A stretch of 64,000 bases of DNA from Adiantum capillus-veneris (lineage: Eukaryota > Streptophyta > Polypodiopsida > Polypodiales > Pteridaceae): NCBI GenBank assembly GCA_014529385.2, contig CM043953.1:73371872-73435871 (forward strand), read 5' to 3'. The notes under the pieces are model-generated. The model was not told the origin of the DNA. It was given only the letters and a program-made list of their open reading frames with translations, and did not search any database. Shown here piece by piece: positions 12,480 through 23,808 of the stretch (positions are counted from its first letter, which is position 1; the number at the start of each line of letters is the position of its first letter). Both the position numbers and the translations under genes were made by a program.

Positions 12480-13141
12480 TTACAATTGCTTCGTGTGTTT
12501 GAAAGTGCCCGAAGCTTTTTCTGTGTCATGGGTGGCTAACTTTGCTGGCTTGTGCATAAGTCGCATGTTACAAAATACATACACCAAGTATGCAGCTTGT
12601 TTAGGACCTAATTGATTTTGTTTTTTAGTATGCATGAAAGCAAGCGAAGACCATTTTCTTTCACATCTACCACTTGAGGCGGAAATAGACAATACTCTCA
12701 CAGCCACATGTTGAAGTTCCACTTTTTCTCCACCGTACTCTTTCCACAAAACTGGTGAGCTCATCGTCTTGATAGCATCTATATGCCAAGAATCCTCAAA
12801 CATTCCTTCCCTGATAGTATATGCCGTCTTCTGTGTTTATGCCAACTGTCCATTCACATTTCCTAATAGTTGATCACACACTTTCTTGAATCACTGATCA
12901 CTTCATTGTTTGAAGATTGCTCGTGCATCTGAAACTTAGGATCTAAGACAAAACTTGATCCACGTAATGGAGTACGCAGATGCTCCCATCGTCTTTTGAC
13001 AAATGAAATCATCATGGATTTCTCTTTTCTTGCATAAGATGCACAGTCTTTTAACTTGCGAGTGGCTTCATGCATGTACCAATAAACCTGTCCAAAAACC
13101 CAAGTTACTTCCAGGTGTGAACATAGTTCAACACACAACAA
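12480..13141 (-). pseudogene. hAT-family transposase C-terminal relic
   Basis: Two minus-strand frames. The right one (13141-12863) contains RRWEHLRTPLRGSSFVLDPKF, matching the hAT block in which the middle of the transposase ends in 'P.H.AA..L.P.F'. The left one (12803-12480) contains SPVLWKEYGGEKVELQHVAVRVL, then CERKWSS and TKKQNQLGPKQAAYLVYV. This is the hAT C-terminal dimerisation region (W..YG...P.L...A..IL......ERNWS.F...HTK.RNRL). The N-terminal BED finger and first catalytic Asp are missing and the two parts are separated by stops, so it is a dead fragment. No terminal inverted repeats were found. Confidence 0.8.
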
Positions 13142-13840
13142 GTAACTCCTAACTTTAACTATTTAAGTTAAGTTACTTCTAAGTGTGAACATAGTTCAAC
13201 ACAAAGCAAATAAATGCTAACTTTAACTATATTGAATCACTTCCAAGTGTGAGTTTCCTCTACACAATGCAAGTAATCATTATCATTAACTACCTTACTT
13301 AATTTACCTCTCAATGTAAGATATACTTCACACAAAGTAGATAAAGACTAAACTCAAAACTCCAAAGCTCTAATTTCTATTAAAAATTCTATAACTAATT
13401 TAAACTATTTTTTTTTCTTGTTGTTAACGCTCACCTATAGATGAGAAAAGGGGAAGAGAGAGAGCTCAATGGATTGAGGAAACATTCCGTTTTCATGGTA
13501 TATAAGGAACTTTATTTCGATTGAACTAATATTTTGATCGAATAACGTTTTGATCAAAACATTACTTCAATCGAAATTTTATTTGGTTGTAATTCCAAGA
13601 AATGATACGATACGGTGGTTTTGCTGATGTGGTACCGTATAATACAGTTGAATAAAAATAGGTGTCATATAATACGTCCGTTTAAAGCGTATTATACGTA
13701 CACCGTATAACATACAATGCAACTTAGCACGTTCTGTGTTACACTTGCTGCAGTCGGATGCTCTCTTGTAGTTAGCGCCATTGCATAGAAATACAAACAA
13801 GATATTTTTTATGCCTATAAAGCAGCACTATAAAGCCGCA
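13142..13840. other. No gene seen
   Basis: AT-rich sequence with short local repeats: 'acttccaagtgtga' and 'aagttacttctaagtgtgaacatagttcaac' recur between 13100 and 13320. Near 13500-13570 there are repeats of 'ttcgattgaa' and 'ttgatcgaat'. No coding signal. Confidence 0.5.
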
Positions 13841-13844
13841 TAGG

Positions 13845-13925
13845 GTTTGTTACCCAAGTGGTTGCACCATTGCATGATAACCGATCCGTCATAGGTTCAA
13901 TGCACGCTAGTACACGAGGGGTTGT
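13845..13925 (+). other. tRNA-like segment, possible SINE head
   Basis: The stretch contains ttacccaagtggttg followed about 33 bp later by ggttcaatgc. These resemble RNA polymerase III A-box and B-box promoters of tRNA genes, with imperfect A-box. The arms do not fold into a convincing cloverleaf by eye, so I regard it as a possible tRNA-derived SINE head or tRNA relic rather than a working tRNA. Confidence 0.25.
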
Positions 13926-14080
13926 GCCTTCTACACAAGCAGAATTCTGAAGCAATTGTGGGAGTTGAATTCACACCATGTGCATGAAGAACTTTTAATC
14001 GTCCCTTGTAACCACCTTGCCATTGTTAAGTATGGAGTCTGATTTACCCCTTGTAATTTTCTGTGGTAAAAACGCACATT

Positions 14081-14806
14081 TGTAAGGCCCCCATTATGAG
14101 GAAAGCCATTGTGTGTGAAGTAAAATCACTCACTGGAAATAAAAATCACTCGCCGAAAACCAAAATTTTCACGGCCAATCTCGAGCTTTGGCTTCACCGG
14201 AATATTCTTTTTCGCCGAAACATTATGGTCAGATGGCGGCCGAAAAGTGGTCGGAAAACGATCGGTCGACGGCCGGTTGGCCGATGGCCTGTAGTCAATG
14301 GCCGGTGGTCGAAAGTCAATGGCTGGTGGTCGGTGGTCGAATTCAATGGCCGGTGGCCGAATTCAAAAGTGGACTTGTCTTCTCAAGGGCGGCCACACAT
14401 GGGCGGATTGGAGGGTCCGATTTGGACTTATCTACACAAGGGCTGCTACACATGGTTTCCTCTCATGAGAGAGGGCAACCATTTTGGCCTATAAAAGGAG
14501 GCCATTTCTACACTCATTTCATAGTGTGAAGTTGATGTAACAAGGTGAGTGTGAGGTGGTGAGAGTGAAGCAAGGCAGGAGCTCTATTAAGGGTATAATC
14601 CCTTTGTAGACTACTTCTTGTTTTGAAGCACTAAATCCATTAAGTGGATGCTTTCCCATGGACATAGCCCACATTGGGTGAACCACGTATATCCTGTGTA
14701 CTCTCTCTCTCTCTCTCTACTCTATAATCTCTTGTGTGTGAAATCTATCTCTCTCCATTAAGTAGTCTACTCAAATATCTATTTAGCTACGTATCATTTC
14801 CTAGCA
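14081..14806 (+). repeat. 5' LTR of copia element
   Basis: The LTR starts TGTAAGGCCC at 14081 and ends ..CTAGCA at 14806, just before the primer site, giving about 726 bp with TG..CA ends. It contains a TATA box (TATAAAAG at 14490-14497) and a CT-rich stretch downstream (14703-14719). No 3' partner exists in the window because the element is truncated, so the start is inferred from the TG and element spacing. Confidence 0.65.
14490..14497 (+). promoter_or_regulatory. TATA box in copia LTR
   Basis: TATAAAAG within 'ggcctataaaaggaggcc', about 315 bp before the LTR end. Good context for the retrotransposon promoter. Confidence 0.65.
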
Positions 14807-14808
14807 AT

Positions 14809-14820
14809 TGGTATCAGAGC
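14809..14820 (+). promoter_or_regulatory. Primer binding site, tRNA-Met-initiator type
   Basis: tggtatcagagc, an exact match to the plant initiator-tRNA-Met primer site, two bases inside the LTR end. It fixes element orientation as plus. Confidence 0.9.
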
Positions 14821-14879
14821 AAGGTTTGCTCATAGCTAAATTATCTCAAGGAAAGGATTCCTTGAATTGAGTGGGAGTT

Positions 14880-16293
14880 ATGGCGGAGGAAGGGAAGCTC
14901 AAGATTGAGAAGTTCAATGGCAAAAACTACTAACATTGGAAGATGCGGATTGAAGACTATCTCTACCAGAAGGACCTCTATTTGCCACTAGGCGGTCTTG
15001 CAAAGAAGCCCGCAACGATGGCAGATGAAGCATGGATTGTCCTTGATCGAAAGGCACTGGGAACAATCCGGTTAAGCTTGGCGTCAATGGTGGCCTTCAA
15101 TGTTTCAGAGATGAAGACCACAGAGGACTTGATGAAGTCGCTTGACGACTTCTATGAGAAACCATCGGCATCCAATAAGGTATTTCTTATGAAGCACTTG
15201 TTCAATCTAAAGATGGCAGAGAATGGTTCAGTTGCAGAACACCTAAATGACTTTAACACAAACATAAGTCAACTTCAGTTGGTGAAAATAAATTTCGATG
15301 ACGAAGTGCGAGCTCTCCTTATACTATCATCTCTACCGGATAGTTGGGATAGCCTTGTGATGGCTGTAAGTAATTTTTGGCACAAATACTCTTAAGTTTG
15401 ATGATGTTGTGGGTGTTCTCCTAAGCGAGGAAATACGAAGGAGAAGCACAGGAGAATCATCAAGTGCTACACTGTCAGTGGAAACAAGAGGAAGGCCTAA
15501 AGAGAGGTTCAAAAACCAAAAGGGTCGTGATCGCTCAAGACGGAGCAAGTCACGCACAAATTCAGTTCTTGAATGTTGGATCTGTGGCAAGAAGGGCCAT
15601 GTCAAGAAGGATTGCTGGTCCAAGAAGAAAAAGGATACTGAGTCTCAAGACAACAAGCCAACATCGGAGGCCAATGTGGCAGGTAAAGTAGAGCAAGATA
15701 CTCTAATTCTCTCATTAGACAATGTATCTAATTTTTGGATAGTAGATTTCGGGGCTTCATTCCATGCGACACCACACAAGCAACATTTCCAAGATTACAC
15801 CAAAGGTAATTTTGGATATGTATACTTGGGAGATGATGAAGCTTGTGAGATTGTCGGCAAAGGTACAGTTTTTGTCAAAACTGCTAACGGAAATGAATGG
15901 AAGCTTAAAGATGTTAGGCACGTTCCTTCTCTTTGGAAAAAAATGATCTCTACAGGACAATTGGACGATGAAGGTCACAACATTGCATTCGGAAACAAAC
16001 GGTGGAAGATCTCAAAGGGATCTTTGGTGGTTTTCAAGGGAGAAAAGATCGGTACACTTTACTTGTGTACTATCAGCAGGCAACCTTCAACTTATGCAGC
16101 AACTACAGAAGTTGACAGTGCGGTGTGGCACTACCGGCTTGGGCATATGAGTGCCAAAGGAATGCAAATCCTTCAAACAAAGAAGCTTCTACTAGGTTTG
16201 AAAGAAGTGGACTTAGAGTTCTATGAAGATTGTGTTTATGGTAAACAAAAGAAGGTAAAATTTCAAAAATTAGGAAATGAAAGAAAAAATTAA
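14880..16293 (+). pseudogene. Ty1/copia gag, protease and GAG-pre-integrase part
   Basis: The start is ATG at 14880, in the context of the retrotransposon N-terminal block (KIEKFNGKNY then a taa stop and HWKMRIEDYLY). The UBN2-type gag core follows (MKSLDDFYEKPSASNKVFLMKHLFNLKM). The frame shifts near 15375 and continues from 15409 with a basic linker and a CCHC zinc knuckle (CWICGKKGHVKKDC). The protease motif reads WIVDFGASFHAT, with Phe in place of the usual Ser in the active-site D-S-G-A. GAG-pre-integrase follows (WHYRLGHMSAKGMQIL ... GKQKKVKF). The broken active site, one stop and one frameshift show it is dead. Confidence 0.85.
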
Positions 16294-17510
16294 AAAACTT
16301 GAGTTGGCTCATTTTGATGTTTGGGGTCCTGCAAGTACACCATCACTTGGTGGCTCATTGTACTATGTAACATTCATAGACGATGCGACTAGAAAACCAT
16401 GGGTTTATGTCATGAAGAATAAGTCTGATGTACTTTCCATATTTCACAGGTGGAAAGCCTTTATGGAGAATGAAACAGGTACCAAGGTTAAATGCCTCAG
16501 ATCTGACGATGGAGGCGAATATTGCAACCAATATTTTGAAAGCTTTTGTGCTAGCAATGGCATTCGGAGGCAGAGGACAACCCCAAGGACACCTCAACAA
16601 AATGGGATTTTGGAAAGGATGAACAGGACGATCATGGAGCGAGCACGAAACATGCAGCTACATGCAGGCCTACCGCTTGAGCTTTGGATGGAAGCAGTAA
16701 GTACGTCTGTGTACTTCATCAACCGATAACCCTCAACGGAATTGGATGGGGGAGTTCTAGAAGAAGCATGGATAGGTAAATTGGTGAATTATGCATTTCT
16801 TAAAGTGTTTGGGTGTGAGGCGTTCATACACATAGATAGAATCCTAAGATCAAAGCTAGATGCAAAGTCCAAAAAGTGTTTCTTCATTGGCTATGGAGAA
16901 GGTGACTTTGGGTATTGTCTATGGAATTCTCAAGATGGTAAAATATTAAGGAGTAGGGATGTAATTTTTAACAAACAAAATATGTACAAAGATTACTTGG
17001 AAAGAAAACAAACAAAAGAAACAGGTGATGAGTACATGCAACTTGAGGACGGTGAAGACTCAAGGACTGCAAATGGTGACAATGTGAAACAACGTCAACC
17101 AAATGAGGAGCCTCAACCTATTCCCCGAAGATCTACAAGAGCAAGTAGACCTCTAGAAAGGTTTGTGCCTTCCTTCAACCATCTCTTGATCTCAGATTCT
17201 GGAGAGCCGGAACCATACGAAGAAGCTATGCAACACGAATCCAAAGAAGAATGGACGAAGAGCATGCAAGTGGAGATGGACTCATGACATCGCAACCAAA
17301 CATGGGAGTTGGTTGAGTTGCCTAAAGGTAAGCGGGCACTTCAAAACAAATGGGTGTACAAGCTGAAGGAAGAAGGTGGGAAGAAAAGATACAAGTCTAG
17401 GCTTGTGGTAAAAGGGTTTTCTCAAAAGAAAGGTATTGACTTCAATGAAATATTTTCTCCTGTTGTAAAAATGAACTCAATTAGGCTTGTCTTAAGCCTT
17501 GTGGTTGCAC
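16277..17510 (+). pseudogene. Ty1/copia integrase and start of reverse transcriptase
   Basis: The integrase core is clear: AHFDVWGPA, FIDDATRKPWVY, LRSDDGGEYCNQYF and TPQQNGILERMNRTIMERAR provide the D, D and E. Stops at about 16729 and 17287 interrupt an otherwise continuous phase. The linker has the copia block PRRSTRASRPLERF. Reverse transcriptase begins with NKWVYKLKEEGGKKRYKSRLVVKGFSQKKGIDFNEIFSPVVKM split over conserved positions, then breaks off at about 17505 before the catalytic residues. The rest of RT, RNase H and the 3' LTR are absent; a minus-strand gypsy fragment begins right at the break. Confidence 0.85.
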
Positions 17511-17514
17511 CACA

Positions 17515-17790
17515 TTATATCGTCCTTTACGATACCAGAGCTTAGCATCATACTCCTAAGAAGAATCTCAGCCCACCTGGCCTTTTGACCCTTCAAGTTA
17601 GATGGTTGTGTAAACCATTTTATGCCTCCATGGTCAAACACAAATTCAAATAGTGCCCCATATAAATTATGTCACCAAGTCTTCAAGGCGACACTATTGC
17701 ATAGAGTTCTCTTTCATAAGCAGAATAATTATTTTGGGCTGAATCAAGCTTCTTGCTTTCACATTCAATTGGTTTGAGGTCCCCAACCCC
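17515..17790 (-). pseudogene. Ty3/gypsy RNase H relic (minus strand)
   Basis: Minus-strand reading shows KLDSAQNNYSAYERELYAIV, the gypsy RNase H block ('L...E.NYS..E.ELLAIV'), followed after small breaks by a YGALFEF.FDH segment and NLKGQKARWAEIL. These match the 'HYL.G..F...TDH..L' and 'Q..RW..FL' blocks. Only about 90 codons survive. It abuts the broken copia RT at 17510 and is not continuous with the minus-strand gypsy element at 19.8 kb, which has its own RNase H region. Confidence 0.65.
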
Positions 17791-17799
17791 GAGAAGATT

Positions 17800-18930
17800 C
17801 GGGCAACTTGATAAATGGCCTTTCTTTATTCTCCTTTTCCGCGGACGACACTCTACTCCATTTCCACAAAGTAGAGATACGAGCAACAGAAGAGAGGAAG
17901 TCCTCTATCCATCGTTTATGTGGTTATAAGGGTCATACGCCACAAGCTAAGTCAATAAACCTAAGATTCTAATGAAGTTGTTTCCTAACATAAAGATGAA
18001 ATCCCATTGACATATTTAGAATCCATAAACAACGCCTTTTTTCCCACGTTTAAGAGGCACGACCGCCATCCATAAACCATAATATGATATGAGACTTAGT
18101 CTAAACTAAATAGTAATTTTATGTCACGTAAATTTGGGCCATCTTGACTCTTGGCACAATGAGTCTCTAATTTCACTTCTCTTAATAAGAGCAAGTGGAG
18201 AGTTTATCGACTAATGGAGACCACCTATCCTTGACCGAAAACCTGAGCCAACCCCTACTTTCCATCCCACACTGACACATTTTAGCTTGTTTTCTAATTA
18301 CTACCACACTGTTTATATATACAAACAATGTTCTTTAATTAATTCCAGACACAGATTCTTTCCTCTAGTCCTTAAAACATCACCAAAACATTTCTTTCTC
18401 AAACATGGTCTAATGAAGACAGTCCTGTAATTCAACAAAAATGAATCTTTCAATTATTCTTAAGAGTTGCTTCTACCCGCGGACATTCTCTGTCTAACCA
18501 ACACAGCCTTTGCAAAGGATTTACTTATTCGCTGACCGTGAAATGCAAATACTTTCCCAGTCGCTAACCGCAAGGCATCTTGCTAACCGCAAGGTATCTT
18601 GTTAACCGTAAGAGACAAAAAGAGAGTTGATAGCATCAACTTAATCTCCGTTAACCGCGGAATCACCTCGCTAACCGCGAGTTCCATCTGGAAACAAAAT
18701 ATTCTTTCAGCAATTGTTTTCTTTATGTGATTTCTCAAACAAGATTAACTAACTTCTAATATCATACAAGATAGTTTATCAAACAGTAACCATAAATCAA
18801 ACAATTCCTTCTCTACTCTATGAAATCATATGCTTGTTTCTTATGATATAATCACGTTTTTTTGGATAGTTTAAGGGAATTATTAGGCTTGACTTACCAG
18901 TCATTATGTATAACGATGCAGAATTATAAA
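17800..18930. other. No gene; contains a TAACCG motif cluster
   Basis: Stop-rich on both strands. The only structure I see is a cluster of six copies of g[c/t]taaccg at 18531-18680. It may be the far end of the long terminal region of the gypsy element to the right. Confidence 0.45.
18531..18680. repeat. Clustered g(c/t)taaccg motifs
   Basis: Sites at about 18531 (gctgaccgtg), 18563, 18582, 18601, 18650 and 18670 share the core taaccg. Some are extended to ctaaccgcaag. The complement CGGTTA matches the plant MYB core (CNGTTR), but function is only a guess. Confidence 0.5.
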
Positions 18931-18940
18931 TTCATCTTAC

Positions 18941-19120
18941 CGGATTAGCAACACGTTCGAACACCTCTCGTGGTTGAGGCTGGACGGTTTCGACTTCTTC
19001 CGCGACCAATACCTCCGCTTGAGCCACGTTTGGAGTAGTTGATGCCTTCCTCTACATCTTTTTTGGAGGTGGAGCGACATGAGCGTCCTTCGAGCTTCGA
19101 GTCACTCGCTTCGGGGCCAT
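18941..19120 (-). pseudogene. Short first-exon-like ORF behind a TATA box
   Basis: On the minus strand an ATG at 19120 opens MAPKRVTRSSKDAHVAPPPKKM and is stopped by tag at 19052-19054. The same phase then stays open for about 37 codons (valine, glutamate and proline rich) to a GTAAGA donor-like site after 18941. The start resembles the basic N-termini of gypsy gag proteins (M.P.R.TRS), or a small nuclear protein. No next exon was found. A pyrimidine-rich 5' leader of about 200 bp and a TATA box lie upstream. Confidence 0.35.
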
Positions 19121-19332
19121 CTTATTGCGAAAGAGAAGAGAGAGGGTGAGAAAGAGAGCTCAAGAATTTGAGAGGTAACACGATGATGGTAGAGAAAGAA
19201 GTTGGAGATGTAGATGGCTTGAGGGTAAGAGGTTGAGGGAGAGAGGTTGAGGGAGAGAAGGTAACTCCGACGTCAAGGCAAGAGAGCTTCCGCTTATGTG
19301 AGTGTGTGTCCACAAAGTGAAGGGAGAGGAGT

Positions 19333-19341
19333 CTTTATATA
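19333..19341 (-). promoter_or_regulatory. TATA box (minus strand)
   Basis: Minus-strand TATATAAAG inside 'gagcctatataaagactcc', about 210 bp before the ATG at 19120. It fits either the promoter in the 3' LTR of the minus-strand gypsy element or that of the small ORF. Confidence 0.5.
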
Positions 19342-19813
19342 GGCTCTCAAGGCCAGCTAAGAATAGAGGAGGGAAGGAGAGATAAGTTTGCGCACGTTCA
19401 CGGCTTTTTTTTTTTTTTGAGGACATGGATTTTGATGCGTGATTTCGAACCTCTTAGATGAAACTTGGCTTCCAAGACAAGAGCTCTAAACTAAGCTCCT
19501 CCTCTCTTTCTTTCCTAACAGTACTCCTCCTACTCCTTCTACTCTAAAATTACTCCTCCTTTCCTAAAAATGCTCTCCCTTTCCTAAAATTACTCTTCCT
19601 TTCCAAAAGTGTCAACTCTTATCTTTAGATACAATCTTGAGGCTTAAGTTTCCCATCAACCTTATTGTTTTCAAGTGAATAAGGGTCATAATTAATAGTT
19701 CTAAAGTCCAATTTTTGATGCAAACCTCAAATATTTGCAAAGTAAATGAAATACTTTTATTAAAAAATGTTGGGTACATTACAATCTTTCCAACTTAGGG
19801 ATTTGAGATGTCC

Positions 19814-22387
19814 TCATCTCGAGAAAAATTGAGGATAGTCCTTCTTTAGGGTGGCTTCATCTTTGCATGTTGCATCTTCTTCAGGATAGTCTTGCCAGTG
19901 AACAAGGTGTTCTCTGAGAACTCTATTCTGAAGGATCTTCTCTCGAGACTCTAAAATTCTAGAAGGTTGGAGTTCCAAGATGTTTTGAGTAGGCATGATG
20001 ATTTGTTCATCATTGAGGAGTTGATCATGACTGGGAATGTAGGGTTTTAATAAGCTTACATGAAATACATTGTGGACTTTGATGTGAGCTGACAACTTCA
20101 ACTTGTAAGCTTGGGTTTCTAAACACTTGGTCACTTCATAAGGGCCACAATAACATGGACTAAGCTTCTTGTACTTTCCAAGTGATAAAGTACTTCTCTT
20201 TGGATGAATCCGAATAAAAACCTTGTCACCTTCTTTAAATCTTCTTTTGGATCTCTTACTATCCGTATACTACTTTTGACGATCCTGAGCTGCCTGAATA
20301 TCCTTTCGAATGGCTTTTGTTTGATTTTCCATTTCTTCCAGAATCTTCTTAGATGCTTCAACTCTGATGGTAGGGTCAGAAAAGTTGAGTGGAGAGACAC
20401 ATTCTTGACCATAGAAGGCACAAAATGGGGTCATACCAATGCTTTGATGATGAGAAGCATTGTAAGCATACTCCACTAGAGGTAAAAATTGAATCCATCG
20501 CTTAGGTTCTCTACTGCAATAAGCTCTAAGAATATCTTCGATGACTTGGATAACTCATTCTATTTGACCATCTGATTGAGGATGGTATTTGTACTAAAGT
20601 TTAACTCTATTTCAATTGACTTGAAGAGTGAGGTCCAAAAGTTTGAAGTGAACTTCACATCTCAATTGCTTACAATCCGTTTGCGCAATCCATGCAATCT
20701 GAAATCTCTTTAACAAATAGTCGGGCAATGTTAGAGGCGGTAAAGGTTGTCTTAACTGGTATGAGATGTGAAACCTTCATGAGTAGGTCAACAACTACCA
20801 TGAGTGAATTATAACCTCCTTGTACTGTAGGTAATCCAACGAAGTCCATACTTATGCATTCCCATTTCATTTGGGGAATTTCCAATGGTTAAAGTTTACT
20901 GGGAAGTTTAACTCTCTCAGCTTTAATCCTTTGGCATGTCAAGCATTGAGGAACATAGCGTAGAACATTTTCCTTTTGCCCAGTCCAATAGAAACTTTTT
21001 CGTACGGCATTGAGAGTCTTCGCATATCCTGGGTGTCCTGAAGTAGGGCTATCATGGGCCTCAAATAAGATAGCCTTCTTTAAGTTAGGGTCCTTTGGTA
21101 CACATAACCTATCTCTATAGCAGAGACAAGGTCCATCATGTGAGAAGTGTAACATTGAAGGTATATTCTTTGAATCTTGAGATCGAACAAGGTTAAGCTG
21201 CCTTTGATACTCTGGATCAAATGATGCAACTTCCTTAATCTTTTCAATGATTGGGTTGTTGGTTATAGATATGAGGCTCAAAAAAAGGTTTTCGACTGAG
21301 TGAATCTGCAATCGTGTTTTCTTTTCCGGGACCATAGATAATGTCAAAGTCAAATTCTTGCAAAAGTTCTACCCATCATCTTTGTCGCATATTCAAAGTT
21401 GCTTGCGTAAAAATCCACTTTAAGCTCTTATGGTCGATTATAAGTCAAAACTTCCTTCCCAATAAGTAGTGTCCTATAGCTTCAGAGCGTGAATGACTGC
21501 CAATAGTTTGAGATCGTGGGTGGGATAGTTCTTTTCATGAACCTTAAGTTTACGTGAGGTGAAAGCTATTGGTCTACCTTCTTGAGCTAATACTCCTCCA
21601 GCTGCTATTCCACTAGCATCAGTGACGACTTCAAAGGCTTGGTTAAAATCGGGTAGCTTTAGGCACGGTGGCTGTAGTCACATATTGCTTAATTTGATTA
21701 AATCTTTCTTGGTGTAGTGGTCTCCAGCTTATCTTCACTCCTTTCTTCAAAAGATCGGTCAAGGGTGAAGCAATCACTGTATAATCCTTTATAAAGATTA
21801 TATACCATACTGTGATTCCTAAGAATCCTATAAGCTCACTTGCATTTGATGGTTGAGGTCGTTCAACAATGTCTTGAACTTTAGCAGGGTCCATTGAGAT
21901 TCCTTCATGCGAAACAATGAATCCCAAATACTTGATCCTTGGAGTGAAAAATGAACACTTGCTCATCTTTGCATATAGCTTGTGTTGTAGAAGAATATCC
22001 AACACCTTTCTCAGGTGGTCTTCATGTTCTTCTTCATCCTTTGAGTTGATTAGAATATCATCAAATAAGACAAGAACAAAGTCATCTAGGAACGACCTGA
22101 AAATATCCTGCATCAATCTATTGAATGTAGCCGGAGCATTATGAGACCAAATAACATTACTATGAACTCAAAATGTCCATATCGGGTGTTGAAAGCTGTC
22201 TTTGGAATATTTGATAATAAACAGATCTTAGATCTGTCTTTGAGAACACCTTGGAACCATGTAGTCTGTCGAACATTTCATCGATTCGTGAGATAGGATA
22301 GTTGTTCTTAACTCTTACCTGGTTTAGTTCTCTGAAATCAATGTAGAGTCATAAAGTCCCATCTTTCTTCTTTTGAAAGAGTACTGG
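19814..22387 (-). pseudogene. Ty3/gypsy chromovirus: RT (rear part), RNase H, integrase, chromodomain
   Basis: This is the left piece of a minus-strand gypsy polyprotein. From right to left it shows RT from VLFQKKKDG onward with a frameshift before FLDDFVLVLFDDILINS (catalytic DD retained, 22050-22090), a degraded RNase H, the H2C2 zinc module (AHDSPTSGHPGYAKTL ... CLTCQRIKAE), and the integrase core in several broken frames (MDFVGLP, EYAYNASHH). The C-terminus is a chromodomain (RILESREKILQNRVLREHL, HWQDYPEEDAT). Chromodomains at the integrase end define chromoviruses and are thought to guide insertion to marked chromatin. Numerous stops and shifts make it inactive. The missing N-terminal side resumes at 28595. 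Confidence 0.85.
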
Positions 22388-22996
22388 TGTCATGCAGCTC
22401 CGCTCCCATGCTAAGAAATATGCCAAGAAGATGCAGATCAAACTTATTGAAAGCCTACTTGATTAATGGTTAGTGATGAGGGCTTGTTAACAGGCCAAGT
22501 TTAATGATTAATGTATGCCAGATGTGGCTTAAAAGGGCCAATTGATGCCTTAATGATGCCAAAAATGATTATGCTTGAAGTGAACACAAATGGGATATTA
22601 TGATCTAGAACTGTAGTGCTTAAAGTGCTCAATCGGTCTGTCTTTACGGCTCGTCGATTGGAGCTACGGTGAAGAAGTTATGGCACTTTGAAGTTTAAGT
22701 CGACTGCAGATCCGTACCGGATTGCGAAACTGCAGCTAAGGTGACAAAAATGGAATGAATGCACGGGCCTAAAGTGCTCACTTTGTGGAGCGCGTCGGTC
22801 TTTTCAGATCAGCAATCGGAGTTCCGATCGCCAAGTTATTGGCTGTTAAAGATTCACCAGGGGCCGGATCTGTGTCAGTCCGGTCGGATCGGACAGGGTG
22901 CCATCTGGGAGATTTTGGCTCTCGATTGGATTTTGAAATGCAACAGAGTAAGTGCTCGATGAGAATCTTGTCTGAAATGTTATCTCCTGCAGTGCA

Positions 22997-23330
22997 TTGA
23001 GCAAGATATATTGCCAACAGCAGTACTATGATAGTCTACATGTAAGTCAAATGTGGTGTACGTCTCATAAAGTGCAAAAAGTGCTTGAAGAGCTTCGTGT
23101 TCGGAATGTCATCTCTTGGAATGCATGGACTGCGGGACTACTCAAGGAAGTTGTCGTGCTTGGCAATGTGCTTTGTTCGACAAGTGCATGCGAAATGTGG
23201 TGCTGTTACGAAGGCACAGAAAGTTCTTGTTGAGTTCTCAAAAATGTCATCTTTTGAAATGCCGTGGCCGCCCAATGGATAAGCTTGGTGGTGCCTTGGC
23301 CAATATGTATGCCTAATGTGGAGCTCCAAG
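22997..23330 (+). pseudogene. Captured PPR gene fragment in left LTR
   Basis: The reading shows KVLEELRVRNVISWNAWTAGL, and in another phase HAKCGAVTKAQKVLVEFSKM, then LGGALANMYA. These are the diagnostic phrases of plant PLS-class pentatricopeptide-repeat proteins ('MYAKCG....A..VF.E...R...SWNA.I.G'). PPR proteins bind organelle RNA; this piece covers about three repeats with frameshifts and no start, so it is a captured non-functional fragment. The same piece recurs in the right LTR. Confidence 0.65.
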
Positions 23331-23634
23331 GCCGACCGCCCAAGCTAGGCCACTAAGTAAAGCCGCCCAAGCCAACCAAGGAGCCCAAAGGCAAGCCTGC
23401 CCCATGAAAGCCGCCCAATGTGGCACTAAGGTGCCCTTATGAAGTTATGGTTTCCAAAGGCAAGGGAACCCATTATGAAACATGGCGCCAATTGTGGCTT
23501 AAGGCCGCCGGAAGCCCATTGAGAGAAAATAATGCCTAACGTGTGAAGGAAAAAGGAAGGCAAGGCAATTAAGGAGGAGCAGGAAAACGAGTGAAGAGGG
23601 GAAGGCAAGGAGGTGAAGGGAGCCAAGGGAGGAA

Positions 23635-23637
<3 letters not shown>

Positions 23638-23711
<74 letters not shown>
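23638..23711. repeat. (CT)n microsatellite
   Basis: A perfect TC dinucleotide run of about 74 bp at the divergence point of the two LTR copies. Confidence 0.95.
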
Positions 23712-23713
<2 letters not shown>

Positions 23714-23808
23714 GTGAGTCTCTACAGCCTCAAACTACGCAGGGTAAATTTTGCAAAGAATCTACACATGCAGGTCGGGATACACAGAATGAATTTTGCA
23801 AAGAGCCT

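Larger units (their letters stand above)
18941..19783 (-). repeat. Probable 3' LTR region of minus-strand gypsy element
   Basis: After the polyprotein ends (19814) the minus strand reads a purine-rich 'aagttggaaaga' and then TGTAATGTACCC starting at 19783, a plausible LTR start. A TATA box follows about 440 bp later. The far end is not defined and no matching 5' LTR is present, so the extent is uncertain. Confidence 0.4.
22388..23711 (+). repeat. Left LTR copy of nested element (truncated or rearranged)
   Basis: Nearly identical by eye to the first 1.25 kb of the right LTR (scattered substitutions only), up to the (CT)n tract at 23638-23711. Beyond the tract the two copies diverge completely, so this LTR lacks about 1 kb present in the right copy. 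The likely cause is a deletion or recombination within the CT tract that also removed the primer site. Confidence 0.75.
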
